Part shown: in pieces, positions 27,501 to 35,405 of the stretch
Layout: each line of letters starts with the position of its first letter
Numbering within the stretch: the first letter of the stretch is position 1
Origin: DATAQC01 sp051005135
GTDB lineage: Bacteria; Actinomycetota; Acidimicrobiia; Acidimicrobiales; AC-14
Reading direction: 5' to 3'
Assembly: GCA_051005135.1 (NCBI GenBank)
Contig: JBPCJQ010000029.1
Location: forward strand, 1 to 45,050
DNA: 45,050 bases
Notes under the pieces: generated by a model
What the model was told of the DNA's origin: nothing
Databases searched by the model: none
The model's input: the letters and a program-made list of their open reading frames with translations, nothing else
Made by a program: the position numbers and the translations under genes

Positions 27501-29013
27501 CGATCTCGTGCCGGGCACCCATCGCCTGCAGACGTCACTGGGCGTTGCCCTCCCGGTGCTGTCGGCGACGCTCAGCGGGCAGGGATGGACGTCGGCTGGC
27601 CCCCCGTGGCCGCCCCGGCTCACCACCATGAACCAGTGGGACACCGTCCACCGGATGGTGACCGTTGGCCCTGGGGCGGCCTCCGTCCTGGCCGTCGACG
27701 AGAACCTCAACGCGGGGTGGACGGCCACCCTGGGCGGCCGCCGCCTCCGACCCCTCCGGCTCGACGGTTGGCGACAGGGTTGGGTGGTGCCGGCCGGTGC
27801 CGGGGGCCGCATCGACCTGCGCTTCGAGCCCGACCACGCCTACCGGGCCGCTCTGGCCCTGGGAGCGGTGGCCCTTGTGGTGCTCGGGCTACTGGCGTGG
27901 GGGCGCCCGCGCCGGCGCGGTGTGGACCTACCACCTACCGAGACGGCAGAGCGCTCGTGGCCGCCGATGGTGGCTGCGGGGGTCGGCCTGTTCGCTGTCG
28001 GCGGACCGGTGGCGCTGGTCACCCCTGCCGCCCTGCTCGGCCTACAGACGCGAGCCGACGGTGGCCCGGCCCCTTGGTGGGTCGACGAGCGGTTGCCGGC
28101 CGTGGTGGCAGGGGTGGCCTTCCTGGGGGCGGGGTTGATCGAAGCGGCCCATCCCGCCCTCGGGCCGGCCAGCCGTGCCGGCGCCTTCGGGTGGGCGGCC
28201 CAGCTCGACGGCCTCATAGCCATCGGCGCGGTGGCCGCCACCCTCGGCCGCTCAGGGGGCCGCTCGGGCCCGGCCTCCCGCTCAGGGGGCCGCTCGGGCC
28301 CGGCCTCCCGCTCAGGGGGCCGCTCGGGCCCGACCTACGAGGATGGCAGCGACGGGGGGGAGGCGGGCAGCCAGACGGTCGAGCCCGCGGGCGGCGCGAG
28401 GGACGTCATGGTAGGAGGCGCCCGACAGCTCGACGTCGACGAACCCCCTGTCCCGAAGGAGGCCAGTCAGGGCGCGGGCGGTGAAGAGCCGGAGGTGGCC
28501 GACGACGGTGCTGCCCGGCCGCCCGTAGACACCACGGGTGCTGACCTCGGAGAACACCGGCTGCACCCCGAAGGCGAGCAGAACCCGGTTGAACCAGGCG
28601 GCCAAGTTGGGAGTGGACAGCAGCAGCGTGCCTCCCGGCACCAGGACCCGGCGGACCTCGTCCAGGGCGGCATCGGGGTCTACGAGGTGCTCCAAGACCT
28701 CGCTCAGGAGCACGACGTCGAAGGCACCCGTGCGCAGGGGCAGCACGGGCCCGTCGATGCCGCCCAGCACCCCCCGCAGGCCCCTCTGGCGCACCCCGAC
28801 CAGGGCCTGGCGGGACCAGTCGAGGGCAACGACGTCAGCTTCTGGGAACCTCGACCCAACGAGATCGGCGATGGCCCCGTCGCCACACCCCAGATCGAGG
28901 ATGCTCACGCGCCTGTCCCCCGCCACCGACTCGAGGAGCCGGAGCTCGACGTCGACCCGATGCGCGCCGCAGGGCGAGCTGCGGTCGACCCCTTCGTAGA
29001 ACGACCGGAGTGA
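24538..29013 (+). CDS. AftD-like alpha-(1->3)-arabinofuranosyltransferase (DUF3367) with an antisense-derived C-terminal extension
   Basis: A 1491-codon frame. Near residue 63, DTKLDLAVDP...LWDP..GFGQLQNQAQGYLFPMGPFF matches the AftD/DUF3367 GT-C active-site loop. AftD adds arabinofuranose in mycobacterial arabinan from a polyprenyl donor. About ten helices lie in residues 45-460, a discoidin-like carbohydrate-binding module near 719-810, and further helices near 1100-1235. The family fold ends near 28245. From there the frame has no stop: it crosses a 30-base tandem repeat (RSGGRSGPAS units) and continues 220 codons antisense through a methyltransferase gene. That tail is low-complexity and looks non-functional. 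The start GTG overlaps the previous stop. Whether the tail is made is unknown. Confidence 0.85.
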   Translation: MKTPTTALGPDRPAAARPVRPSPEGGDDRPPGQAGARRVPRWAVAASSAMLMAACLAQSPGRITADTKLDLAVDPLHLLGRVLHLWDPRAGFGQLQNQAQGYLFPMGPFFALARAVGLPTWTAQRLWIGLLLAVACAGAIRLADELTIGNRATRVAGGLAYALSPYVVILVGPLSGLVLPAALAPWAVIPLVRGSRSGPPATAAARSGVAIALMGAVNAGATIGALALPALWLATRRSGPRRRALARWWLLAVALTCAWWLGSGLVEGRYGFDFLRYIERASSTTSTDSVPQAVRGTANWLAHYLFGGRPWWRGGWELVATPAAILASAALAAAGLAGLAAPGLGERRFLVLSLVLGVTVTAAGYAGPLGGPLAGPVRHLLDGPLEVFRSVNKFGPLVALPLALGLAHGLSRLRFVGREVPLTAALVGLLLAATAIPMLKGDLLPEGTFTRVPDYWSQASRWLAARSGGDRALLLPASGFGDYQWGRALDEPFEPLARSPWAVRNQAPLGSVGLTRLLDAVEQRLVSGRPTPGLATGLARAGVRYVVERNDLDWQRAGAPSPTQVRAVLAASQGMHKVISFGPEVPTDAGEGTVAGSSHPALDVYQVDSSVERAVSYPVEGTTVLSGGPESLLQLGDRDALTGAVVLAGDPLPAGDGALRWADTDGLQRRDVNVGLVHDSGSYVLTAGEVAPGGGATRDRLPVAGPSHQTVAVMEGAAAVSASSYATAVAPHPEAQPMAAFDGDPATAWQSGSVGSSEGQWVELTLDRPRTLATVTVRLLDPARGAPRPTFLRLHTDAGVVDRPVADTEAPQTLALAMGPTRRLRVTLLGVVGEGDPTSLARAGLREVALPGVDVARPLAVPGDELKAFSAPSAPPPLFAFDRSVAASGQVLRADEQDRLDRIFVVPAAARFDLSGTVRAQPGPALDGLLGSLSSAPSPPDGTVVDLPCGQGPALSVDGTDVPTRLSATIGDLRQGRELAFFACGGPLDLVPGTHRLQTSLGVALPVLSATLSGQGWTSAGPPWPPRLTTMNQWDTVHRMVTVGPGAASVLAVDENLNAGWTATLGGRRLRPLRLDGWRQGWVVPAGAGGRIDLRFEPDHAYRAALALGAVALVVLGLLAWGRPRRRGVDLPPTETAERSWPPMVAAGVGLFAVGGPVALVTPAALLGLQTRADGGPAPWWVDERLPAVVAGVAFLGAGLIEAAHPALGPASRAGAFGWAAQLDGLIAIGAVAATLGRSGGRSGPASRSGGRSGPASRSGGRSGPTYEDGSDGGEAGSQTVEPAGGARDVMVGGARQLDVDEPPVPKEASQGAGGEEPEVADDGAARPPVDTTGADLGEHRLHPEGEQNPVEPGGQVGSGQQQRASRHQDPADLVQGGIGVYEVLQDLAQEHDVEGTRAQGQHGPVDAAQHPPQAPLAHPDQGLAGPVEGNDVSFWEPRPNEIGDGPVATPQIEDAHAPVPRHRLEEPELDVDPMRAAGRAAVDPFVERPE
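28249..28338 (+). repeat. 30-base tandem repeat, three copies, at a tail-to-tail gene junction
   Basis: Units at 28249-28278 and 28279-28308 are identical and the third (28309-28338) has two changes. The unit begins CGCTCAGGGGGCCGCTCGGG. On the plus strand it encodes RSGGRSGPAS in the AftD-like frame without a stop. On the minus strand one frame reads TGA, and this gives the stop codon (28312-28314) of the convergent methyltransferase. The period is a multiple of three. Confidence 0.92.
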
Positions 29014-29019
29014 GCCCAC
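28312..29019 (-). CDS. Class I SAM-dependent methyltransferase, stop codon within tandem repeat
   Basis: A 235-residue methyltransferase with motif I ILDLGCGDGAIADL, acidic VVALDWS, LSEVLEHLVDP, and LVPGGTLLLSTPN, the UbiG/Methyltransf_11 pattern. The start is GTG 29019; no other start is close. The stop TGA lies inside the third copy of the 30-base repeat, so its last residues (RARAAP) derive from repeat sequence. It lies entirely within the antisense tail of the AftD-like frame, and its start overlaps the divergent membrane-protein start by ten bases. Conserved motifs make this strand the real gene here. Confidence 0.87.
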   Translation of the reverse strand: MGSLRSFYEGVDRSSPCGAHRVDVELRLLESVAGDRRVSILDLGCGDGAIADLVGSRFPEADVVALDWSRQALVGVRQRGLRGVLGGIDGPVLPLRTGAFDVVLLSEVLEHLVDPDAALDEVRRVLVPGGTLLLSTPNLAAWFNRVLLAFGVQPVFSEVSTRGVYGRPGSTVVGHLRLFTARALTGLLRDRGFVDVELSGASYHDVPRAARGLDRLAARLPPVAAILVGRARAAP

Positions 29020-30908
29020 GGGCGAACGAGCGTAGGGCCGGCGCGGCGTTGCCGTGGGCGGCGGGTGTGGCCGTTGCCGTGGCCGTGCTCGGACCGGCCC
29101 TCCGTCGCGGGTCGATCTTCACCCTCGATGCCGCCTTCGTTCCCCGCATACCGCTGCCGGCGGGAATGTGGGGGCTGGGGCCGGAACTGCCCCGGCGTGT
29201 GCCGGTGGGGGCCGCCTTGGCCTGGACGTCGGCCGCGGTAGGCGGAGCGGCGGCGGGCAAGGCTCTCCTGGGCCTGAGCCTGGTGGTCGCCTTCGCCGGT
29301 GCCGCCCGCCTGGCCCACCACGACGATGGACGCGTGTCTCCCGCTCGGGCCTGGCCTGTCCCGCTCGTGGCCGGTCTGCTCTATGCCCTCAGCCCCCTGG
29401 TGCTCACCAGGGTCGGGGCCGGACAGTGGACAGCGCTCACTGCATTCGCGGTGCTGCCGTGGGCCCTTCCTTCGTTGCTGGTGCCGTCGGCCAGCTTGGC
29501 TCGCACCTTCGCGTGGGGAGTGGCCATGGCGGCCACCGGGTCGGTGGGGGGCTCACTCGCCCTGGTGGTGGTGGTAGTAGGACTGGCCGCCGACCGTACG
29601 GTCGCGGCCGCCATGGGCGCCGCCCTGGTGAGCGCCGCCCAGGCTCTGTGGGTGGTCCCTGGCCTGGTCGTGGCGGCCGGAGGTGCCTCCCCCGCGGGCG
29701 CCGCGGTGTTCGCCACCCGAGCTTCGGGGCCGGTCGGATGGGCAGGGCTTCTGGCGGGCCACGGATTCTGGCGGGCACCCACCCAGGTCGGCGGCGACAC
29801 CACCCTGGGCACCGCGGTACTGGGCCTGGGCCTGCTGGGGCTGGGCGTGCTGGGCTCCGCCGAGCTGCCCTCGGCATGGCGGCGGAGGGCGGCATGGCTG
29901 GCCGCGCTGGGATGGGCCATGGCGGTGGCCAGCGCCATCCCCGGCATCCGGGTCACCTACGACGCCTTGTCCCGGACCGCCCTCGGCGCCCCCTTCCGGG
30001 AGAGCCAGCGCTTCTTGGTGCTCACCTTGGTGTGGCTGGCCCCCGCCGCTGCCAGTGGTGCCCGGCGCCTGGCCGCCGAGCGAGGACGCCTGCCCCCGTG
30101 GACGGTGCCGGCACTCGTGTCCGTGACGACCGTGGTGCTGGCCACCAATGGGCTGTGGGGGGTGGGTGGGCGGCTGCGACCAGTGACCCTGCCGCCGGAG
30201 TGGGCCGCGGCCCGACGTGCCGTTGGTGCCGCACCGGGTACAGTGGTCGCCCTCCCTTACCACCGCTACCTCGACCTGCCGCTGGCATCCAACCGTCGGG
30301 TGCTCGAGCCCATGGCCGACTACCTGGGAGGCGACGTCATCGCCTCCTCCGACCCCGAGCTGGGAGGTGGCTACCGTGAGGTGGCCGACGCTCGGGAACC
30401 GGCGGTGCGGGCGGTGCTCGCCAGCGCCCCCGCCGACGTCGCCGATCGCCTGGCGCGAGTGGGAGTGCGCTGGCTGGTGGTGCTGCATGCCGCCGACTGG
30501 GAGTCGTACCGCTGGCTGACCCAGCGCGACGGCGTACGGGTGGCGGTCGCCGGCACGAGCCTCGACCTGCTGCGGATCGAGCCATGGCAGGGGCCGGTGG
30601 TGGCCGCCGATGGTGCCAGTGTCACCCTGAGGTCGGTAGTGGCCCCTCTGGGCCGCCTGGCCGCCTCGGGCCCGGCAGTATGGGCTCACCCCGCTGTGCC
30701 CGGGTGGCTGCGGGGCTCCCATGCCGCGGGGCGCACCGCTGACGGAATGGTGGCCTTGCCCGGCGGCCGGGGGCCATTGTGGTTCTGGCCCGCAGCGCTG
30801 GTAATGGCCGTCGACGCGGGCGTGCTGGCGGCCGTCGTCGCCGCCTGGCTGGCTCTTCGCCGCAACTACGATGCGCCGGGATGGCCACGGCGATGGCGGC
30901 GACAATGA
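29010..30908 (+). CDS. Polytopic membrane protein, GT-C-like, function not assigned
   Basis: A 632-residue membrane protein with about ten hydrophobic helices, then an outer soluble domain (about residues 385-590) and a C-terminal helix (WFWPAALVMAVDAGVLAAVVAAWLAL) with a basic tail. The first loop has an acidic-start motif (FTLDAAFVPRIPL) where GT-C enzymes carry catalytic residues, but I cannot name a family. The start GTG 29010 overlaps the stop of the AftD-like frame (GTGA) and also overlaps the divergent methyltransferase start; a later GTG near 29066 is possible. Position suggests a partner in arabinan or other envelope polysaccharide assembly. Confidence 0.75.
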   Translation: MSPRANERRAGAALPWAAGVAVAVAVLGPALRRGSIFTLDAAFVPRIPLPAGMWGLGPELPRRVPVGAALAWTSAAVGGAAAGKALLGLSLVVAFAGAARLAHHDDGRVSPARAWPVPLVAGLLYALSPLVLTRVGAGQWTALTAFAVLPWALPSLLVPSASLARTFAWGVAMAATGSVGGSLALVVVVVGLAADRTVAAAMGAALVSAAQALWVVPGLVVAAGGASPAGAAVFATRASGPVGWAGLLAGHGFWRAPTQVGGDTTLGTAVLGLGLLGLGVLGSAELPSAWRRRAAWLAALGWAMAVASAIPGIRVTYDALSRTALGAPFRESQRFLVLTLVWLAPAAASGARRLAAERGRLPPWTVPALVSVTTVVLATNGLWGVGGRLRPVTLPPEWAAARRAVGAAPGTVVALPYHRYLDLPLASNRRVLEPMADYLGGDVIASSDPELGGGYREVADAREPAVRAVLASAPADVADRLARVGVRWLVVLHAADWESYRWLTQRDGVRVAVAGTSLDLLRIEPWQGPVVAADGASVTLRSVVAPLGRLAASGPAVWAHPAVPGWLRGSHAAGRTADGMVALPGGRGPLWFWPAALVMAVDAGVLAAVVAAWLALRRNYDAPGWPRRWRRQ

Positions 30909-32683
30909 CGGGCCCTCGGCTCTCCATCGACACCTGTATGCGCCGGCTGGCGCCCCTCGAAGAGGTCTTGTCGACGACACCGGCCCCGGTAGAGGCCGAG
31001 ATCTCATGGTGCGGCATCGCTGACTTCCCGAGTGACCGCCGCTGGAGCGAGGCCACCGTCCAGGCCGTCTGCGGGCTCATGGAGGTGCACGGTTGGGATA
31101 CCGGTGAACCTCGCCGGGTCGGGTTGGAGGTGGCCTCGGTGGCCGCCGGCATGCTCGCCGCCTCCGGGGTCCTGGCCGCCCGTACGGGGGCGCTGCGCGG
31201 CCTGGCCCCGCCTCGCGTGCACACCTCGGTCCTATCGGCCGGGTTGCTCCTCGTCGCCCATCACATCGCTGCCGCGACTTCCGAGGGAGAGCTGCTGCCC
31301 TCGCCCCAGGGGCCGGAGCCGGGACCGCCGTTCCTCAGCGCCGATGGGCGATGGTTCGAGATCGAGGTGTTCGACGCCGAGGACTGGAAGTCGTTCTGGG
31401 CCCGCCTGGGGGCACCGGCCGACGGGCTGGGCCGGGCCTGGACGGCGTTCCGGGCCCGCTACTACCGGGGTCTGTGCTCGCTCCCGCCGGGCCTGCACGC
31501 CGCAGCGGGAACGCGCACCCTCGCCCAGATCTCCGAGGCAGCGGCGGCGTCCGGAGTCAGCCTCTGCGCGCTGCGGGGATACGCCGAGGTCCTGGAGAAC
31601 CCCGGGCCCTCGGGTGGGCGCCCGGTCACCGGTAGGTGGCACGGCTACGCCCCGAGCCCGGGGACAGCGGCGGCGCCGACCGCGGAGGCCCAGATCCTCC
31701 CGCTTCACGGCATCAAGGTGGTCGAGGCCACCAGCCGCATGCAGGGGCCACTTGCCGGGCTTATCCTGCAGTGGCTCGGCGCCGAAGTGCTGCGGGTCGA
31801 ACCTCCGGGCGGCGACCCTGGTCGCATGGTCCCCCCGATCGCCGGCGACACCGGCTCGTTCTTCGCCTGTTACAACCGGTCCAAACGTGCTGTCGAGGTC
31901 GACCTGGGCCGGCCCTCGGGCCGCCACGAGCTGCTCGACCTGCTGGCCACAGCCGACGTGTTCGTGCACAACTGGCGGCCGGGCAAGGCCACCGAGTGGG
32001 GCCTCGATGCCGAGGGGGTAGCCGTCGCCAACCCCCGCATCGTGCACACCGAGGCCAGCGGGTGGTACCCAGTGGAGGGCAACGCCGGTTTGATCGGCAC
32101 CGACTTCCTGGTGCAGGCGTGGTCGGGGTTCGCCCACGGCCTGACCCCCGAAGGCGAGCCTCCCCGCACCAGCCGGGCCCTGCTCACCGACACCTTGGGG
32201 GCGTTGGCCACCTGCGAGGGGATCCTCACCGGGTTGTTCCTCCGGGAGGTGACGGGGCGGGCCGAGCCGGTGCGCACGTCACTGCTGCAGGCGGCCATGG
32301 CCGCTCAGGCCCACGTCCTGGAGCCCCTGGCCGGCGGTGGCGATGCCCCGGGGAGAAGAGGCGGCCGGCCCGCCTGGGGACCAGTCGACCGGCCCATCGT
32401 GCGCGATGACGGCGCCCTGGTGGTGAGCATCGAGTCCGACGACGACCTGGCCCGGGTGGCCGACGTGTGCGGCGTCGTTCCCTCGACCCCGACGGTAGCC
32501 GAGGCCCTCGCCACCCGTCCCGCCGCCGAGTGGGAGGAGAGACTGTTGCCAGCGGGGGTGGCGTGCGCGGTGGTTTCGAACGACCTCGTCACTGTGGGCC
32601 GCGACCCTCGCCTGGCTTATCTCATGGAGCCCCTGGCCGGCTCCTGCGTGGCACCCGGCTTGCCCTGGTGGCTGGCGTGGTGA
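30905..32683 (+). CDS. CaiB/BaiF family III CoA-transferase with a rearranged domain order
   Basis: A 592-residue protein. Residues about 266-500 hold the core of class III CoA-transferases: LHGIKVVEATSRMQGPLAGLILQWLGAEVLRVEPPGGDPGR and the Asp in LLTDTLGAL at about 428. Typical members are about 400 residues. Here residues about 147-235 look like the family's C-terminal segment (GRWFEIEVFDAEDWKSFWARLG ... LRGYAEVLENPG) placed before the core, and a second weaker version follows the core. It thus resembles a tandem pair whose first member has lost its N-terminal half. It moves CoA between acyl groups; substrate unknown. ATG 30905 overlaps the previous stop (ATGA); ATG 30881 is an alternative. 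Confidence 0.82.
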   Translation: MTGPRLSIDTCMRRLAPLEEVLSTTPAPVEAEISWCGIADFPSDRRWSEATVQAVCGLMEVHGWDTGEPRRVGLEVASVAAGMLAASGVLAARTGALRGLAPPRVHTSVLSAGLLLVAHHIAAATSEGELLPSPQGPEPGPPFLSADGRWFEIEVFDAEDWKSFWARLGAPADGLGRAWTAFRARYYRGLCSLPPGLHAAAGTRTLAQISEAAAASGVSLCALRGYAEVLENPGPSGGRPVTGRWHGYAPSPGTAAAPTAEAQILPLHGIKVVEATSRMQGPLAGLILQWLGAEVLRVEPPGGDPGRMVPPIAGDTGSFFACYNRSKRAVEVDLGRPSGRHELLDLLATADVFVHNWRPGKATEWGLDAEGVAVANPRIVHTEASGWYPVEGNAGLIGTDFLVQAWSGFAHGLTPEGEPPRTSRALLTDTLGALATCEGILTGLFLREVTGRAEPVRTSLLQAAMAAQAHVLEPLAGGGDAPGRRGGRPAWGPVDRPIVRDDGALVVSIESDDDLARVADVCGVVPSTPTVAEALATRPAAEWEERLLPAGVACAVVSNDLVTVGRDPRLAYLMEPLAGSCVAPGLPWWLAW

Positions 32684-34251
32684 GCAGTGCTCTCGCCCCG
32701 TCGCTGGAGGAGGCGTGCCGACGCTGGGCCGATCGGCCGGCCATCACCTTCGGCGTTGCCACCATGAGCTACGCCGAGCTGTGGGCCAAGGTCGCCGCCC
32801 TGGCCGCTGCCTACCGGCGCCTCGGCGTCGGCCCCGGCGACCGGGTCGTGTGCCAGCTCCGCAATGTGCCCGAGCACGCCATCGCCGTCAATGCCGCCTG
32901 GGCGTGCGGCGCCGTACACGTCGGTACCGACAACGACCTCACCGGCCCCGAGCTGGCCTGGATCGTGGAGCGCACGGAGGCATCGGCACTGGTGTTTCAA
33001 CCACCCCTCGGTTCCGACGACCCCAGGGCCGCTCTCGGCCATGTGCACGAAGCCAGCCCGGGCACGACCGTCGTAGTGCACGAGCTCGAGCCGCTGGAAG
33101 GGGAGCTCGGCCTGGCCGACCTGGTGGCCTCCGAGGCGCGCGACCCGTTCGTCGCCTCCTACCCGGGCCCTGACGACACTGGCCTGTTGCTGCTCACTTC
33201 GGGCACCACCGGCAAGCCCAAGGCGGTCATGGAGACGCTGCGGGGCTGCTGGGCCAAGATGCAGTTCTTCGCCGATGCCTTCGCCCCTGGGCCCGACGAC
33301 GTGCACCTGCTCTACCTCCCCATGGGCCACGTGTTCGGCCTGCGCCTGTCCCAGATCGCCTTGCTCAGCGGTGGCCGCCTGGTGCTGCTCGACCGCTTCT
33401 CGCCCGCCGAGGCTGCCCGCCTGGTGAGCGAGGAGGGGGTGACGGTGCTGCCCGGCATGCCCACCCACTTCAAGCTCCTGATGCGCAGCCTCGACCCTGC
33501 CCGCCATGACGTGAGCCGGCTGCGATGGGCCATCACCGCGGCCGCATCGCTTCCCCGCGAGCTGACGGAAAGCATGTACGAGAACCTCGGCGCCGAGATC
33601 CTCTACGTGTACGGCTGCAGCGAGAACTTCACCACCCTCAGCACCGACCGCGACGAGATCCTCGACGGGTCGGTCGGCTCGCTGGTGTTCGAGGGACCCG
33701 AGCCCGAGCCCCCCGAGGGCACAATCGCGGTGGTCCAGCCCGACGACCACACGCCGGTGCCCACGGGCGAGATCGGCGAGATCGCCTTCGGCGCCCGCCG
33801 CCCCGTGCACTACTGGCGGGCCCCCGACACCGCCGTCGACGGCTGGTACTACACCGGCGACCTGGGCCGCATCGGCCCCGACGGGCGGATCTATGTGCTG
33901 GGGCGGTTGAAGGAGCTGGTGAACCGGGGAGGTCTGAAGGTCTCGCCGAGCGAGATCGAGACAGCTGCTGCCCACCACCCCGCCCTCGTGGACGCCGCAG
34001 TCGTGGGCACCCCCGACGAGGTGCTGGGCGAGGCCATCTGCCTGTGCGTGGTGCCAGCCGATGACACCCGGCCCGGCCTGGCCGAGCTTCGGGCGTTCCT
34101 CGGCCGCACCCTCGCCCGCCACAAGCTCCCCGACGAGCTGGCCGTAGTCGACGCCGTCCCCCGCACCAAGATCGGCAAGGTCGACCGACCTGCCCTGCTG
34201 GGGCGGGTGACGGCAGAGGGCCTGGTCACCGAGCGGGCCCGAGCCCGTTGA
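32680..34251 (+). CDS. AMP-dependent acyl-CoA ligase/synthetase
   Basis: A 523-residue ANL-superfamily enzyme. LLTSGTTGKPKAVMET, YVYGCSEN, GWYYTGDLGRIGPDG, GRLKELVNRGGLKVSPSEIE and the catalytic Lys in PRTKIGKVDRPA are all present, so it is likely active. It would form an acyl-CoA via an acyl-adenylate. No carrier domain is fused. The start is GTG 32680, overlapping the CoA-transferase stop (GTGA). Pairing with a CoA-transferase suggests handling of the same acid in catabolism or product assembly. Substrate cannot be read by eye. Confidence 0.9.
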   Translation: MSSALAPSLEEACRRWADRPAITFGVATMSYAELWAKVAALAAAYRRLGVGPGDRVVCQLRNVPEHAIAVNAAWACGAVHVGTDNDLTGPELAWIVERTEASALVFQPPLGSDDPRAALGHVHEASPGTTVVVHELEPLEGELGLADLVASEARDPFVASYPGPDDTGLLLLTSGTTGKPKAVMETLRGCWAKMQFFADAFAPGPDDVHLLYLPMGHVFGLRLSQIALLSGGRLVLLDRFSPAEAARLVSEEGVTVLPGMPTHFKLLMRSLDPARHDVSRLRWAITAAASLPRELTESMYENLGAEILYVYGCSENFTTLSTDRDEILDGSVGSLVFEGPEPEPPEGTIAVVQPDDHTPVPTGEIGEIAFGARRPVHYWRAPDTAVDGWYYTGDLGRIGPDGRIYVLGRLKELVNRGGLKVSPSEIETAAAHHPALVDAAVVGTPDEVLGEAICLCVVPADDTRPGLAELRAFLGRTLARHKLPDELAVVDAVPRTKIGKVDRPALLGRVTAEGLVTERARAR

Positions 34252-35405
34252 CGGAGCCCCCTCCCGGCCTTTCGGTCGAGTCGCTGCTCGTCGAGGCCAC
34301 CTCCCGTGCCAGCCTCGACGACTGGGGCGACCAGGGTTTCGTCCGCACCCTCGAGCTTCTGGTGGAGTCGTGCCGGCAGACTGCCGCCCTCAACGCCCTG
34401 GGGTGGGACGTGCTCCACAAGGTGTTGCTGCGCCACCTCCGCAACCGCCTCTACCTCCAGGCCCACCTCACCTCGCACCCCGACGCGGTTGTCCCCGTCG
34501 AAGCCCCCGTCGTAATCACCGGACTGCCCCGCACCGGCACGACCCTGCTGCACAACCTGTTGGCCCTCGACCCCGCCAACCGCGTTCTGCGCTTCTGGGA
34601 GGCGCTGCACCCACTGCCCCCCGACCCGGCGCGGGGGACCTCGGAGGAGGCGCTGGCGGCGAAGGCCGAGGTGTGGCTGGAACGCCTGTACGCCCTGGCG
34701 CCGGGGTTCCGGGCGATACACGGGGCCACCGCCCGGGGCCCCGAGGAGTGCGATGCCCTGCTGCAGAATTCCTTCGCCAGCCAGCACTTCGACGACATGT
34801 TCGCCGCCACCGCCTACTCGGCGTGGCTCAGCCATGCTTCGCTGGCCGACGAGTACGCCTACTACGCCGTCCAGCTCGGCGTCCTGTCCGGGCCGCCCCC
34901 TGGCGTCGCCCGACAGTGGGTCTTGAAGTCGCCGAGCCACCTGGGCTACCTCGACACCCTGCTCGCCACCTTCCCCCATGCCGTGGTCGTGCACTGCCAC
35001 CGCCACCCGGTGGAAGCCATCGGGTCCTACGCCAGCCTGGTCGAGGCGGTGAGAGGGCCCTACACCGACTCGCTGGCGCTCGCCGACGTCGGCGCCCATG
35101 CCATCGAGCGCTGCGAGGTGGCTACCCGCCGCGCCCTGAAGGTGCGCGAGGGGGCAGGCCCCGCTCCCTTTGTCGACGTTGGCTACCGCGATCTGGTGGC
35201 CGACCCCCTCGCCATGGTCCGCCGCCTATACGTCCACCTCGGCCGAGAGCTGGAGCCATCGACGACGGCTTCCATGGCCACCTGGTTGGCCGACAACCCC
35301 CAGCACAAGCACGGCCGGCACAGGTACACGCTGGAGCGCTTCGGCCTCAGCCCCGAGGTGGTCCTCAAGGGCTTGGGTGATTACGCCGACCGGTTCCCAG
35401 TCTGA
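34248..35405 (+). CDS. PAPS-dependent sulfotransferase
   Basis: A 385-residue sulfotransferase. The 5'-phosphosulfate loop reads TGLPRTGTTLL (residues 91-101), and the 3'-phosphate site is the HCHRHPVEAIGSYAS stretch near 248-258. WVLKSPSHLGYLD lies before it. It would transfer sulfate from PAPS to a hydroxyl or amine of a lipid or small molecule; no membrane helix is seen. The start is TTG 34248, overlapping the ligase stop by four bases (TTGA), the same pattern as the genes before it. An APS kinase is encoded at 39305 and a possible PAP phosphatase at 39863. The 3' end overlaps the convergent ligase gene by 25 bases. Confidence 0.9.
   Translation: MTEPPPGLSVESLLVEATSRASLDDWGDQGFVRTLELLVESCRQTAALNALGWDVLHKVLLRHLRNRLYLQAHLTSHPDAVVPVEAPVVITGLPRTGTTLLHNLLALDPANRVLRFWEALHPLPPDPARGTSEEALAAKAEVWLERLYALAPGFRAIHGATARGPEECDALLQNSFASQHFDDMFAATAYSAWLSHASLADEYAYYAVQLGVLSGPPPGVARQWVLKSPSHLGYLDTLLATFPHAVVVHCHRHPVEAIGSYASLVEAVRGPYTDSLALADVGAHAIERCEVATRRALKVREGAGPAPFVDVGYRDLVADPLAMVRRLYVHLGRELEPSTTASMATWLADNPQHKHGRHRYTLERFGLSPEVVLKGLGDYADRFPV

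Noticed and set aside
28249..28338. CRISPR-like array
   Set aside because: The units are contiguous with no spacers and lie at gene ends; it is a simple tandem repeat.
28342..29013. C-terminal 220 residues of the AftD-like frame as a genuine domain
   Set aside because: The opposite strand encodes a methyltransferase with all motifs; the tail is its antisense. Kept only as a read-through observation.
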